The translations under genes and the position numbers were made by a program. This document shows, piece by piece, positions 1-7,411 of a stretch of DNA of 14,929 nt (its first letter is position 1; each line of letters begins with the position of its first letter). The stretch covers positions 69,565 to 84,493 of the forward strand of contig DIAS01000162.1 of assembly GCA_002415855.1 (NCBI GenBank). The letters run 5' to 3'. This DNA comes from Bacteroidales bacterium UBA5072. Its GTDB lineage: Bacteria; Bacteroidota; Bacteroidia; Bacteroidales; UBA10428. The notes beneath the pieces were generated by a model. The model made no database searches and was not told the DNA's origin. It saw nothing but the letters and a program-made list of their open reading frames with translations.

Positions 1-356
1 TTCTTGAACACCTGCTCGAAGGCCAGGAACTTCAGAATACCCAGGTTAACAGTAGGATGGAAGCGGAGGCCGCCTTTGTAAGGACCTATTGCACTGTTCA
101 TTTCGATCCGGTATCCTTTATTGATCTGAATCTCCCCGTTGTCATCGATCCATGGAACCCTGAACATGATCGTACGTTCAGGTTCTGTGATTCTCTCCAG
201 GATCTTTCCGTGCTTGAATTTGGGATTCTCCTCGATAAAGGGCATGAGGGATTCCACCACTTCTTTAACGGCCTGATGAAACTCGGTTTCACCGGGATTT
301 TTGGCAATGATTTTTGCCATGAAGTCGTTAACTTTTACATTAAGTAAGTCGGCCAT
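1..356 (-). CDS. gdhA: NADP-type glutamate dehydrogenase, N-terminal part (gene runs off left edge)
   Basis: Catalyses reversible reductive amination of 2-oxoglutarate with ammonium, normally using NADPH in this hexameric family; cytoplasmic nitrogen assimilation. Only the first 118 codons are in the window, covering the start of the substrate-binding (dimerisation) domain. The translation shows the family hallmarks in order: PERTIMFRVPW near residues 59-69, a GPYKGGLRFHP block at 91-101 with the substrate-binding lysine (K94), and NLGILKFLAFEQVFK at 104-118. These match the hexameric class (E. coli GdhA type). The ATG at 356 gives an N-terminus of the expected length before the first conserved block, and the leader before it is A-rich without an obvious Shine-Dalgarno site. 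It lies 204 bases downstream of the response regulator gene, on the same strand, behind a region rich in inverted repeats. NADPH use is inferred from the family, since the cofactor domain is outside the window. Confidence 0.93.
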   Translation of the reverse strand, partial: MADLLNVKVNDFMAKIIAKNPGETEFHQAVKEVVESLMPFIEENPKFKHGKILERITEPERTIMFRVPWIDDNGEIQINKGYRIEMNSAIGPYKGGLRFHPTVNLGILKFLAFEQVFK

Positions 357-403
357 ATTGTTGTGAATTTGGTTAATTGTTAAAATCAGGTTCTAAGGCC
401 CGG

Positions 404-426
404 GGTCTTGAAGCCAAGGCTTGACC
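404..426 (-). other. Possible hairpin in gdhA 5' leader
   Basis: An AAGCC/GGCTT stem (411-415 with 418-422, two-base loop) is extended by GGTC (404-407) pairing with GACC (423-426) across a three-base bulge. It would sit in the transcript leader if transcription starts near the TATATTTT box. There is no U-run beside it, so it is not a standard terminator. An alternative CTTG/CAAG pairing (407-410 with 415-418) is also possible. Confidence 0.3.
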
Positions 427-439
427 GTAAAAATATAAA

Positions 440-454
440 CAATTGATTCAATTG
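440..454. promoter_or_regulatory. 15-bp perfect palindrome, candidate operator for gdhA
   Basis: The sequence CAATTGATTCAATTG has 7-nt arms around one central base and is perfectly symmetrical. It lies 84-98 bases before the gdhA start codon and directly upstream (minus-strand direction) of the TATATTTT box at 430-437, where a dimeric regulator could affect polymerase. The binding protein is unknown; the site is inferred from symmetry and position only. Confidence 0.35.
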
Positions 455-495
455 GTTTTGGGAAGGCCGTGAATTCAGTAATGTACGTATACGAT

Positions 496-510
496 TACGT
501 GTTTTTCGTA
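496..510. promoter_or_regulatory. TACG-N7-CGTA inverted motif, copy A
   Basis: TACG (496-499) and CGTA (507-510) flank the seven-base spacer TGTTTTT. Further TACG/CGTA words lie just to the left (TACGTA at 484-489 and the 8-bp palindrome CGTATACG at 486-493). A closely similar motif with the same spacer length occurs at 8326-8340 in the other intergenic region, which suggests a shared DNA-binding protein. Function is not known. Confidence 0.3.
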
Positions 511-551
511 TGCCGGATCCGACACTTCATAGGACTCCGACTGCATGAAGT
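511..551 (-). terminator. Weak candidate terminator or structured end of the response regulator operon
   Basis: ACTTCAT (524-530) pairs perfectly with ATGAAGT (545-551) across a 14-base loop, about 10 bases past the response regulator stop codon. Next to it, TGCCGGA/TCCGACA (511-524) is a palindrome with one mismatch. No T-run follows in the minus direction, so a classical Rho-independent terminator is doubtful. Confidence 0.25.
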
Positions 552-560
552 ATATTCTGG

Positions 561-1217
561 CTATAAATCAATAATATTATTCCGGATAGCGAATTTCACC
601 ATATCTACCGAGGTTTTTAGACTCAGTTTCTGCATGATATGGTTCTTATGGGTCTCAACCGTTCTTACACTCAGGTAGAGCTTATCTGCTATCTCTTTGT
701 TGGTATAGCTGTTTCCCCACATTTTCATTACTTCTATTTCCCTGGTGCTCAAACTTCTGATATCAGACCGTTCATCATCGGTTTTTAGTTTAGTGATGTA
801 TTTGTTGAGGAGAAGAACGGTAATGGAATTGCTGAAGTAATCATGTCCGTTACGCAGCGTGTAGATAGCCTCGATGAGTTCGTTCCGTGTTGTATCCCTG
901 GCCAGAAATCCTTTAGCCCCGGACTTGATGGTCCTTAAAACCACATTCTCATCATTGTTGAAAGAGATTATAAGGATCTTAATCCTGGGGAAGGTGCTGC
1001 TGATTTGGGATATGAGGTTAATAAGCTGGATACTGAAGGTATGCAGGTTGATCATGAGCACATGAATTGTTGCTGTTTTCAGATGGTCCACCAGCTGATC
1101 TTTCTGATCAATTTTCAGAACGACCTCAATATCTTCGACAGTCTGCAGGAGGGCACACATGCCTTCCTGCACAATCTTGTGCTCATCGAATATTCCCAAC
1201 CTGATTTTATCAGCCAT
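561..1217 (-). CDS. LuxR/NarL-type response regulator with a degenerate receiver (Asp to Asn)
   Basis: A 218-residue DNA-binding transcription regulator in two parts: a CheY-like receiver (about residues 5-125) and a LuxR-type helix-turn-helix (about 152-215). The output domain is typical, with LSTREIEVM at 155-163 and the recognition region NKEIADKLYLSVRTVETHK at 173-191. The receiver keeps the acidic pair (D11, E12) and the Ser of strand 4 (S85). Where the phosphoacceptor Asp should be (HVLMINL, 52-58) there is N57, encoded by AAC, and the conserved Lys of strand 5 is R107. By family knowledge this argues against ordinary Asp phosphorylation. The ATG at 1217 lies 4 bases after the TGA of the large upstream gene, so the two are almost surely cotranscribed and possibly translationally coupled. 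It most likely acts downstream of that large protein; target genes are unknown, though the intergenic regions before gdhA and nfnA are nearby candidates. Confidence 0.9.
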   Translation of the reverse strand: MADKIRLGIFDEHKIVQEGMCALLQTVEDIEVVLKIDQKDQLVDHLKTATIHVLMINLHTFSIQLINLISQISSTFPRIKILIISFNNDENVVLRTIKSGAKGFLARDTTRNELIEAIYTLRNGHDYFSNSITVLLLNKYITKLKTDDERSDIRSLSTREIEVMKMWGNSYTNKEIADKLYLSVRTVETHKNHIMQKLSLKTSVDMVKFAIRNNIIDL

Positions 1218-1221
1218 GCAT

Positions 1222-4200
1222 TCAGGAATTTAACAGGATAACTGCCGTTTTCTGTCTACCATTCATCAACACCCTCACAGGCTCTCTGAACCTCACATGG
1301 CGGAGGTAGTTTGTACACTCAACCATTTCACCTTCCTCAAGCATATCCCAACGAATAAAATCAGCTTTGGATGAATCCAGTACTGAAAAATATCCGATAT
1401 TCATAGAAGTCACATTGTGGAAGAAATGTGAGCCAAGGGAGGAATCGAGGGGATAATTGGCCAGGCTTACCTCGACAATTACCCGGGCATTGGAAATCTG
1501 CGACCAGTTAACCGGAATCCCCAGAAACTGATCCCGTGTACCCCACCGGCCAGGGCCAATGAGGATGTATTCCTTTTCCTCCCGGATCATTTTTGCGTTC
1601 ATTTTTTCCACCTCACCTGCTATATCATATGTTTTAAGCTTGTCAAACTTCAGGTTATCAACATAAACAAAATCCCTGATATGGGTGAGTTCGCCATTCC
1701 CGAGGCCAGCTTTTGTATGCAACAGGATATTTGATTGATCGATCCTGCTGAAGTCGATGTTATAGCCAAGCTGGCTGCCGACCAAAGGTTTGATCTGCAA
1801 CAGATAGAATGACGGCAGGCCGTTAAGCGTTGCGTTCAGGTCAACGGCATATTCAATTTCAACCGGCGATCCCAGGGCATCTTCAATGGTACCCAGCATG
1901 ATGTCGATTGTTTCGGCCAGGGGAATGTGATGGAACTTCAGGATGTCTGCAAAATTAATGATCCGGGGGCCGGCAGCCGATAAGCCAGGTTCAATACGAT
2001 CGTTATCAGCAAGATACACCGAGGCACAATGTTTGAGTGTGCCATGCTTTTCCGCTTCGCTGATATCAAGTAGTTCCAGTGAGGCCAGTTCCCCATCAGC
2101 GACATAATCAACCTCACTGCTGTTGATATCCAAAGCGTAAAACTTCAGTTGGGAACTGTTTATCAAATCCTTGGTGGTATACATTTCAATCTTGGGATAC
2201 CTGGGAGAAAACCTGTAGGATTTCCAGCCTTCCACTACATAGGAGCCCAGTCCTACGGCTGCCACTGCAAAACCCTCTTCGGGTTTCATGTGAGCCACAG
2301 GATAATAGTTATATGATTGGGCAATTCCGCTGATATGCGGATAGTAGTAATTCTCATACTGGTTACCCACAAGCTCCTGCAATACCACCGCCATTCTTTC
2401 TTCTTCCACCTTGTGGTGGATTGCCTGAAAATAAGTTCTTGAGTTATCAGAATATACAGAGGCAAAAACCAGTTTGACGGCTTGTATCAGGTTCTCCAGA
2501 ACATTCTTCTTATTCCTGCGGTCATTTGGGATGATATAAGTATCGAACACACCTGCAAAAGGTTGAGTAAGGGAATCCTCTGACAGACTGGATGATCTCA
2601 CTGCAATTGGTTTCTCGATCTGTTCAACAAAGAATTCAAGCTTCTTGACAAGGGCCGAGGAAATTCTTCCCTGAGCAAAGGCCAGTCTGATCTCTTTGTA
2701 AGTGATCGTGGGATTGATAATGAGCTCGAAAATACCATTGATCTCAATGAAGTTTTCAAATTCTTCGGTACCAATTATGGCTGTGATGGGCGTTCGGATA
2801 TTGATTTTCTTACTGATATTTCCAAAATCGAAATTATAAACAAGGGCATTAATGAAAGCAAGGCCTCTTCCCTTGCCGCCGTATGAACCGCTTGCAAAAG
2901 CCACGATATTCTTTTCATCCATAATGGCTGTTTCATCAAAGCCCAGAACCTTGCCGCGTTTTTTTTCCTCGCGGTACCGGGTGAAGGTTTCGATAAAAAA
3001 CTGCCGGGATTTTTTGATATCCTTAAAATCTCCGATCCTCATCGGATTCAGGGTTCGTGCAAGCTCTATCTCTCCTCTGGCCATTAGCCAGAGTGAAAAT
3101 TGATTTTCCTGTGCGTGCAGGTAAAATGTCTCATCAGGAATAACGTGCAGCAAGGCCTCAAACTCCCTTAACGATTTGGCTACTGCAATGGGCTTACCTT
3201 CGCGGTTTCTGAACACAAAATCACCAAATCCCAGGTAATAAGTAAGAAAGTTCTTCAGATCATTCAGCAGTGTATCAGAGTTCTTGTTGATAAAGCTCAC
3301 ATTCAGGTTCCTTGCGAGCTGTTCATTGCTTTTTTCAGAAGATTGCAGAATAATCGGCAGGTTCAGAATGTGAGATTTGATATAATTAATAAACTTAATG
3401 CCGGCTGTCTTGTCAATTTTGCCATCGCGTTCAAATTCCACATCCGATATCACACAGAGCATGAAATCCTTGTATTTGTTGAAGATGAACATGGCATCCT
3501 CATAATTCCTGGCCAACAAGATCTTTGGTCTCGATCGCATTTTACAGATCTTGTCGAGTTCATTCTTCTCAACTTCAGGCAGCACCTGCTGAACTTGTCC
3601 GAACACAATTGAATACAGCATTTGCAGGTACTTGGAATAATAGAGTGCAGAATCCTCTACCAGTAAAATTATCCTTACAAGGCCTATCCGGGTATCATTT
3701 TCCACATTGGCCGCATCTTCAATAGATTTCACCATGGCAAAAAAGATCTGGGAATTTCCGCTCCATACAAAAAGCTTGTTGACCGATGTCAGCGTGGGCA
3801 CAAGGTCCTCAAAGTACTTGATATTGCTTTTCTGGTTAAGAAGCAGGTAAACCGGCATCGAAGGCCTTTTCTCCTTGATCTTGTCGCACAGCATGACGGG
3901 TGTATCTCTGTCGATCCCCACCATGAGGATGGCTATGTCAAAGTTTGCTGTCTCGAGCAGGTCCAATGCTTCTTCCGGTGTTGTAACCCCTGTTATCCGG
4001 GGCAGGGAGAACAGGCTGTACTGGTAAATAATCCCCATGAACTGCTCAAAGAAGCTGTCTTCATTTTCCAGGATGAAGGCGTCATAAAGTGTGGCAACAA
4101 AAAGTATCTCCTTTACCTTGTACTTCATCATATCCAGGTAAATATACTTATCCAGCGATTGCTGGTTAAAGAAAAGCTGCAGAGGTCGTTTATTCTTCAC

Positions 4201-5808
4201 CAGGGTCTGTCTGTATTCTCCGGCATTAAATGGCTGGAGCTTGTCGTATTTGGATTTGCTGTAAATTTCACGGCCCTTGTAGCTATTCAGGTAACCACTG
4301 ATAAGTTTGCCCAGGTTAATGATCAGCTGCCGCTCTTCCTTCAGGAAGGGGCCTTCATAAGCGCGTGGGAATTCTTTCAGATAATACACATCAATGCTCC
4401 CTCTTTTGTTATCAAATGTCACAAAAGATTCATGCATCTCCCAGGGAGTATCCTTGAAATCACGGCTAACCCAGGTTTTACCTTCGTAGCTGATACGCAC
4501 GGCAGTGAACCGTGGATATTGCCAGGAGCGCGGTACAATACTGCAGATCTTCTGGAGCGTTTCATCAATCGGTTTTCCCTGTGATATAATGTGGGAAGTA
4601 TGGTTGATCACATGCAATTCTTTCAGCCGTTCCCTGTTCTCGTACAATAGATTGTTCAATATATCCTTGGTTGCTGAACCAGCTATCAGATTGGCCAGGT
4701 TGATCAGCAGATTGCGTTCCTCTTTCAGGAAAGGCCCTTCGTCTTCCCCAGGGAATTCCTTCAGGTAAAATACCTCAATCAGACCCACGCTTTCATTGGG
4801 CGTTCCGAATTCCTGTCGCTGTACCCACCTGGTTTCCTGGAAGTTCTTGCTGATAAATACTCTTGATTCATAAGAAATGCGGGCTGCCGTATATTCAGGG
4901 TACTGGTATGCATCTGGGAGTATGGTGCAGATCACCTGCAAAGCCTCGTTTATTGATTTGCTTTCCTTAAGTATTCTGGACGTTTGGTTAATACCACGCA
5001 GCTCCTTGAGCCGTTCAGTATTGTCATAAAGCAATTCACGGAGCGCCTGTCTTGATACCGTACCGGAGATAAGTGCAGCCAGGTTATCAATAAGATCGCG
5101 TTCTTCTTTCAAAAAAGGGCCTTCGTATTCCTGGGGAAATTCCCTGAGGTAAAAGATCTCAATACTGCCTCTCTGGTTATCCGGGGTTTCAAAAACCTGC
5201 TTTTGTGCCCAGGGGGTATCTTTAAATTCCGCACTGTTGAAAACCCTATCCCCATATACGATACGGGCGGCGCAATGCTGCGGATACTGCCATGCCTCCG
5301 GAAGAAAGGAACAGATCTCCTGCAGGGAATCTTCAACCGGGTGCCCTTTGCTGAGCACTTCGGTGGTCCGGCGTATACTCTTCAGCTCTTTAAGCCGTTC
5401 GGTATTGTCGTATAACAATTTACTGAGCTTGCCAGCAGACACCAGCCCTGTTATCAGACTGGCAATATTCTGAAAGAACGCATCGTCCTTGGTAAGGTAA
5501 TCAGCAGGTGATTTGCTCATGAAGGCCCTGGAGAAATGAATTTCAATAACGCCTTTGATTGAATCAGGGGTCAGGAAAGTATGGCGCTCGAGCCATTTCG
5601 ACTCCTTAAAATCGGGGCTGACATATTGCCGCTCGTTGTATATGATGCTGGCTGATACTTCTCCGGGATAAGCAAAAGCTAGCGGTATAAGTTCACATAT
5701 CTGACCCAGCTTTTCATCAAAAGGCTTACGTTCATAAAGGATGTTTACGATCCTGCTGATAACGGAGGCTTTCCGGAATTCCGAATTATCCTGAACTGCT
5801 GGCTGCAT
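1222..5808 (-). CDS. Giant regulatory protein: four GAF-like repeats, two receiver-like domains and a PEP/pyruvate-binding ATP-grasp domain
   Basis: A 1528-residue, apparently cytoplasmic protein without signal peptide or membrane segment. Residues 15-510 hold four GAF-like repeats. Residues 555-700 are receiver-like but degenerate (M629 at the phosphoacceptor position). Residues 708-855 form a receiver with key residues kept: E718/D719, D789, S823/S824 and K842. Residues 965-1345 resemble the PPDK/PEP synthase N-terminal domain: glycine-rich GSYGGKGRGLAF (974-985), VRSSSLSED (1070-1078), VEIEYAVD (1316-1323) and LLQIKPL (1336-1342), where Lys replaces the usual Arg. The swivelling phosphohistidine domain and PEP barrel of true enzymes are absent; instead a C-terminal segment (about 1405-1528) has IGPGRWGTRD and GSHFFHNVTS. 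From memory, residues about 535-1528 resemble an uncharacterised Bacteroidota family near 990 residues, to which the GAF array has been added. Likely role: sensing small ligands or energy state and signalling to the adjacent response regulator. Catalysis is unproven. Confidence 0.85.
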   Translation of the reverse strand: MQPAVQDNSEFRKASVISRIVNILYERKPFDEKLGQICELIPLAFAYPGEVSASIIYNERQYVSPDFKESKWLERHTFLTPDSIKGVIEIHFSRAFMSKSPADYLTKDDAFFQNIASLITGLVSAGKLSKLLYDNTERLKELKSIRRTTEVLSKGHPVEDSLQEICSFLPEAWQYPQHCAARIVYGDRVFNSAEFKDTPWAQKQVFETPDNQRGSIEIFYLREFPQEYEGPFLKEERDLIDNLAALISGTVSRQALRELLYDNTERLKELRGINQTSRILKESKSINEALQVICTILPDAYQYPEYTAARISYESRVFISKNFQETRWVQRQEFGTPNESVGLIEVFYLKEFPGEDEGPFLKEERNLLINLANLIAGSATKDILNNLLYENRERLKELHVINHTSHIISQGKPIDETLQKICSIVPRSWQYPRFTAVRISYEGKTWVSRDFKDTPWEMHESFVTFDNKRGSIDVYYLKEFPRAYEGPFLKEERQLIINLGKLISGYLNSYKGREIYSKSKYDKLQPFNAGEYRQTLVKNKRPLQLFFNQQSLDKYIYLDMMKYKVKEILFVATLYDAFILENEDSFFEQFMGIIYQYSLFSLPRITGVTTPEEALDLLETANFDIAILMVGIDRDTPVMLCDKIKEKRPSMPVYLLLNQKSNIKYFEDLVPTLTSVNKLFVWSGNSQIFFAMVKSIEDAANVENDTRIGLVRIILLVEDSALYYSKYLQMLYSIVFGQVQQVLPEVEKNELDKICKMRSRPKILLARNYEDAMFIFNKYKDFMLCVISDVEFERDGKIDKTAGIKFINYIKSHILNLPIILQSSEKSNEQLARNLNVSFINKNSDTLLNDLKNFLTYYLGFGDFVFRNREGKPIAVAKSLREFEALLHVIPDETFYLHAQENQFSLWLMARGEIELARTLNPMRIGDFKDIKKSRQFFIETFTRYREEKKRGKVLGFDETAIMDEKNIVAFASGSYGGKGRGLAFINALVYNFDFGNISKKINIRTPITAIIGTEEFENFIEINGIFELIINPTITYKEIRLAFAQGRISSALVKKLEFFVEQIEKPIAVRSSSLSEDSLTQPFAGVFDTYIIPNDRRNKKNVLENLIQAVKLVFASVYSDNSRTYFQAIHHKVEEERMAVVLQELVGNQYENYYYPHISGIAQSYNYYPVAHMKPEEGFAVAAVGLGSYVVEGWKSYRFSPRYPKIEMYTTKDLINSSQLKFYALDINSSEVDYVADGELASLELLDISEAEKHGTLKHCASVYLADNDRIEPGLSAAGPRIINFADILKFHHIPLAETIDIMLGTIEDALGSPVEIEYAVDLNATLNGLPSFYLLQIKPLVGSQLGYNIDFSRIDQSNILLHTKAGLGNGELTHIRDFVYVDNLKFDKLKTYDIAGEVEKMNAKMIREEKEYILIGPGRWGTRDQFLGIPVNWSQISNARVIVEVSLANYPLDSSLGSHFFHNVTSMNIGYFSVLDSSKADFIRWDMLEEGEMVECTNYLRHVRFREPVRVLMNGRQKTAVILLNS
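4279..5766 (-). repeat. Four in-frame tandem GAF-like repeats of 128 residues (384 bp)
   Basis: Units correspond to residues 15-142 (5766-5383), 143-270 (5382-4999), 271-398 (4998-4615) and 399-510 (4614-4279, shortened). The same Cys recurs at 38, 166, 294 and 422, and the linker LLYDNTERLKEL recurs at 131, 259 and 387, so the period is exactly 128 with no net insertion or deletion. Shared landmarks are ICxxxP, a YP pair, a TPW or related Trp, GSIEVFYL-EFP and EGPFLKEER. The first unit is the most divergent: it lacks the EGPFLKEER block and has YLTKDDAFF instead. GAF assignment is by overall pattern and is moderately sure. Confidence 0.85.
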
Positions 5809-5917
5809 AAAGTATAATCAGTTAAAATCCCCATCAATCGTAATGATTGCAGGTATTACGAAATTAGGAAATTATTTCGATTCCGGGGAAATAATATGCC
5901 GGCAGAAGAAGCTTCAG

Positions 5918-7411
5918 CTATTGTTGAGGATTTTCTCCCCTGCCGTTCAAAAATTCATGTATCCCCTTTGCGGCTTTACGACCATCCCCCATCGCCAGGA
6001 TCACGGTTGCACCTCCCCTGACGATATCACCCCCGGCAAACAATCCTGTGATATTTGACTGCATCTTTTCCTCATCAACCTGTATGGTGCCCCATTTGCT
6101 GACATGCAAACCAGGCAGGCTTTGGGGGATTATCGGATTAGGAGAAACTCCAACGCTAACAATGACAAGGTCGACCTCAATGTCATACTCTGAGCCCGGA
6201 ATGGGCACCGGTTTTCTTCTTCCCGATGCATCAGGATCAGACAGCTCCATCCTTTGCAGTCTGACCCGGTTCACATGTCCGTCGCCATTGGCAAAGTATT
6301 CGACAGGCGCGTGCAGGTTGAGGAATTCAATCCCCTCTTCCTGGGCATGCCGGATTTCCTCTTTTCGGGCCGGCATTTCATTGAATGACCTTCGGTAGAT
6401 GATCATGGCCTTTTCCGCGCCAAGTCGCCTTGCCGTTCTTACCGAATCCATGGCTGTATTGCCCCCGCCGATGACAGCAACCCGCTTCCCGATGTATACA
6501 GGTGTGTCATGACCCGGTCTGGTTGCGCCCATCAGGTTTACACGCGTGAGGTATTCATTGGCCGAAAGTATTCCGTTATAATTCTCACCAGGGATGTTCA
6601 TGAAATTGGGCAGGCCGGCGCCGCTTCCGACAAAGAAGGCGCGATAACCCTCCTGCTCAAGATCAGCCAAGGACACGGTTTTACCTGCTATTATATTTTT
6701 CATGAATGTTACACCCATTTTCTTCAGGTTCTCGATTTCCTGATCGATGATGTTATTGGGCAGTCTGAACTCGGGTATGCCATATTTCAGAACGCCTCCG
6801 AAGTCGTGCAAGGCCTCAAATACGGTAACCTCGTAGCCATATTTCACCAGGTCACCCGCTGCAGCAAGTCCTGCCGGACCCGATCCGATCACAGCCACTT
6901 TGACGTGATTGCTTTCGGCGATCTCGGGTGTATAGAACTGCCCCGACTGGTTCTCATAATCAGCTGCAAACCGTTCGAGATAACCAATAGCTACCGGCTC
7001 CTTTTTAAGCTTTTTCAGGTATATGCATTGCGCTTCGCACTGCACCTCCTGCGGACAAACCCTGCCGCAGATTGATGGGAATACATTGTCTTTCTTAATG
7101 GTCTGTGTGGCCTTCAGAAATTCACCTGCCTCGATATATTTGATGAACGAAGGGATATCCACCTGAACTGGACATCCCTTGATGCACTCCGGATCAACGC
7201 AATCGAGACATCGTTTGGCTTCCTGCATGGCCATTCCGGGGGTAATGCCCCTGTTCACTTCGATATTGCTTTGAACCCGCTCCGAAGCATCCGCTTCAGG
7301 CATATGCACTCTTTCGATATTGGTGCGATCCTTGGCGGGGATGCCTTTTTTGAGTTCTTTACGCCAGTCCTGTTCCCGCGCTGTCTTGTTTTTATCGTTG
7401 TTATCGATCAT
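5918..7411 (-). CDS. nfnB: NfnB-type large subunit (glutamate synthase small-subunit-like FAD/NADPH oxidoreductase)
   Basis: A 497-residue flavoprotein, the NADPH-side subunit of NADH-dependent reduced ferredoxin:NADP+ oxidoreductase (Nfn), also called SudA in the sulfide dehydrogenase literature. Two iron-sulfur motifs are visible: C68/C71/C76/C80 and C115/C119/C125/C129. The FAD motif GSGPAG is at 176-181, and a second dinucleotide motif GGGNTAMD at 315-322 is followed by YRR (339-341), typical of NADPH binding; GGD at 460-462 starts the closing FAD motif. Length fits the GltD/NfnB family. The start ATG at 7411 overlaps the TGA of the preceding gene (ATGA, 7408-7411), so translation is probably coupled. 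Annotation as glutamate synthase small subunit is the usual alternative; the partner being an NfnA protein rather than a GltB large subunit favours Nfn. Cytoplasmic. Confidence 0.9.
   Translation of the reverse strand: MIDNNDKNKTAREQDWRKELKKGIPAKDRTNIERVHMPEADASERVQSNIEVNRGITPGMAMQEAKRCLDCVDPECIKGCPVQVDIPSFIKYIEAGEFLKATQTIKKDNVFPSICGRVCPQEVQCEAQCIYLKKLKKEPVAIGYLERFAADYENQSGQFYTPEIAESNHVKVAVIGSGPAGLAAAGDLVKYGYEVTVFEALHDFGGVLKYGIPEFRLPNNIIDQEIENLKKMGVTFMKNIIAGKTVSLADLEQEGYRAFFVGSGAGLPNFMNIPGENYNGILSANEYLTRVNLMGATRPGHDTPVYIGKRVAVIGGGNTAMDSVRTARRLGAEKAMIIYRRSFNEMPARKEEIRHAQEEGIEFLNLHAPVEYFANGDGHVNRVRLQRMELSDPDASGRRKPVPIPGSEYDIEVDLVIVSVGVSPNPIIPQSLPGLHVSKWGTIQVDEEKMQSNITGLFAGGDIVRGGATVILAMGDGRKAAKGIHEFLNGRGENPQQ

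Larger units (their letters stand above)
357..560. promoter_or_regulatory. Intergenic region before gdhA, rich in inverted repeats
   Basis: This 204-base stretch separates the response regulator stop from the gdhA start, so it should hold any terminator of the upstream operon and the gdhA promoter. Visible elements are a hairpin near 404-426, a TATATTTT box on the minus strand at 430-437, a perfect 15-bp palindrome at 440-454, a cluster of TACG/CGTA words at 484-510, an imperfect palindrome at 511-524 and an inverted repeat at 524-551. The TATATTTT box resembles the Bacteroidota -7 consensus TAnnTTTG except at the last base; I see no matching -33 TTTG at the usual spacing. No small coding region is convincing. 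Confidence 0.45.

Noticed and set aside
4159..4584. A 141-residue open frame on the plus strand
   Set aside because: It is antisense to the fourth GAF-like repeat of the large protein and shows no independent features.
4279..5766. Possible CRISPR-like or mobile repeat because of the regular 384-bp period
   Set aside because: The repeats are coding, in frame and diverged, and encode homologous protein domains; there are no short direct repeats with unique spacers.
1222..5808. Annotation as pyruvate phosphate dikinase or phosphoenolpyruvate synthase
   Set aside because: Only the N-terminal nucleotide-binding domain is recognisable. The phosphohistidine swivelling domain and the PEP/pyruvate barrel are absent, so the enzyme name would mislead.
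6509..7075. A 188-residue open frame on the plus strand
   Set aside because: It is antisense to nfnB, whose iron-sulfur and FAD motifs are clear; the frame shows no recognisable domain or leader of its own.
5918..7411. Annotation as glutamate synthase small subunit working with a GltB protein
   Set aside because: No large-subunit gene is adjacent. The overlapping partner has the Asp/3-Cys [2Fe-2S] motif of NfnA, so an Nfn complex is more likely.
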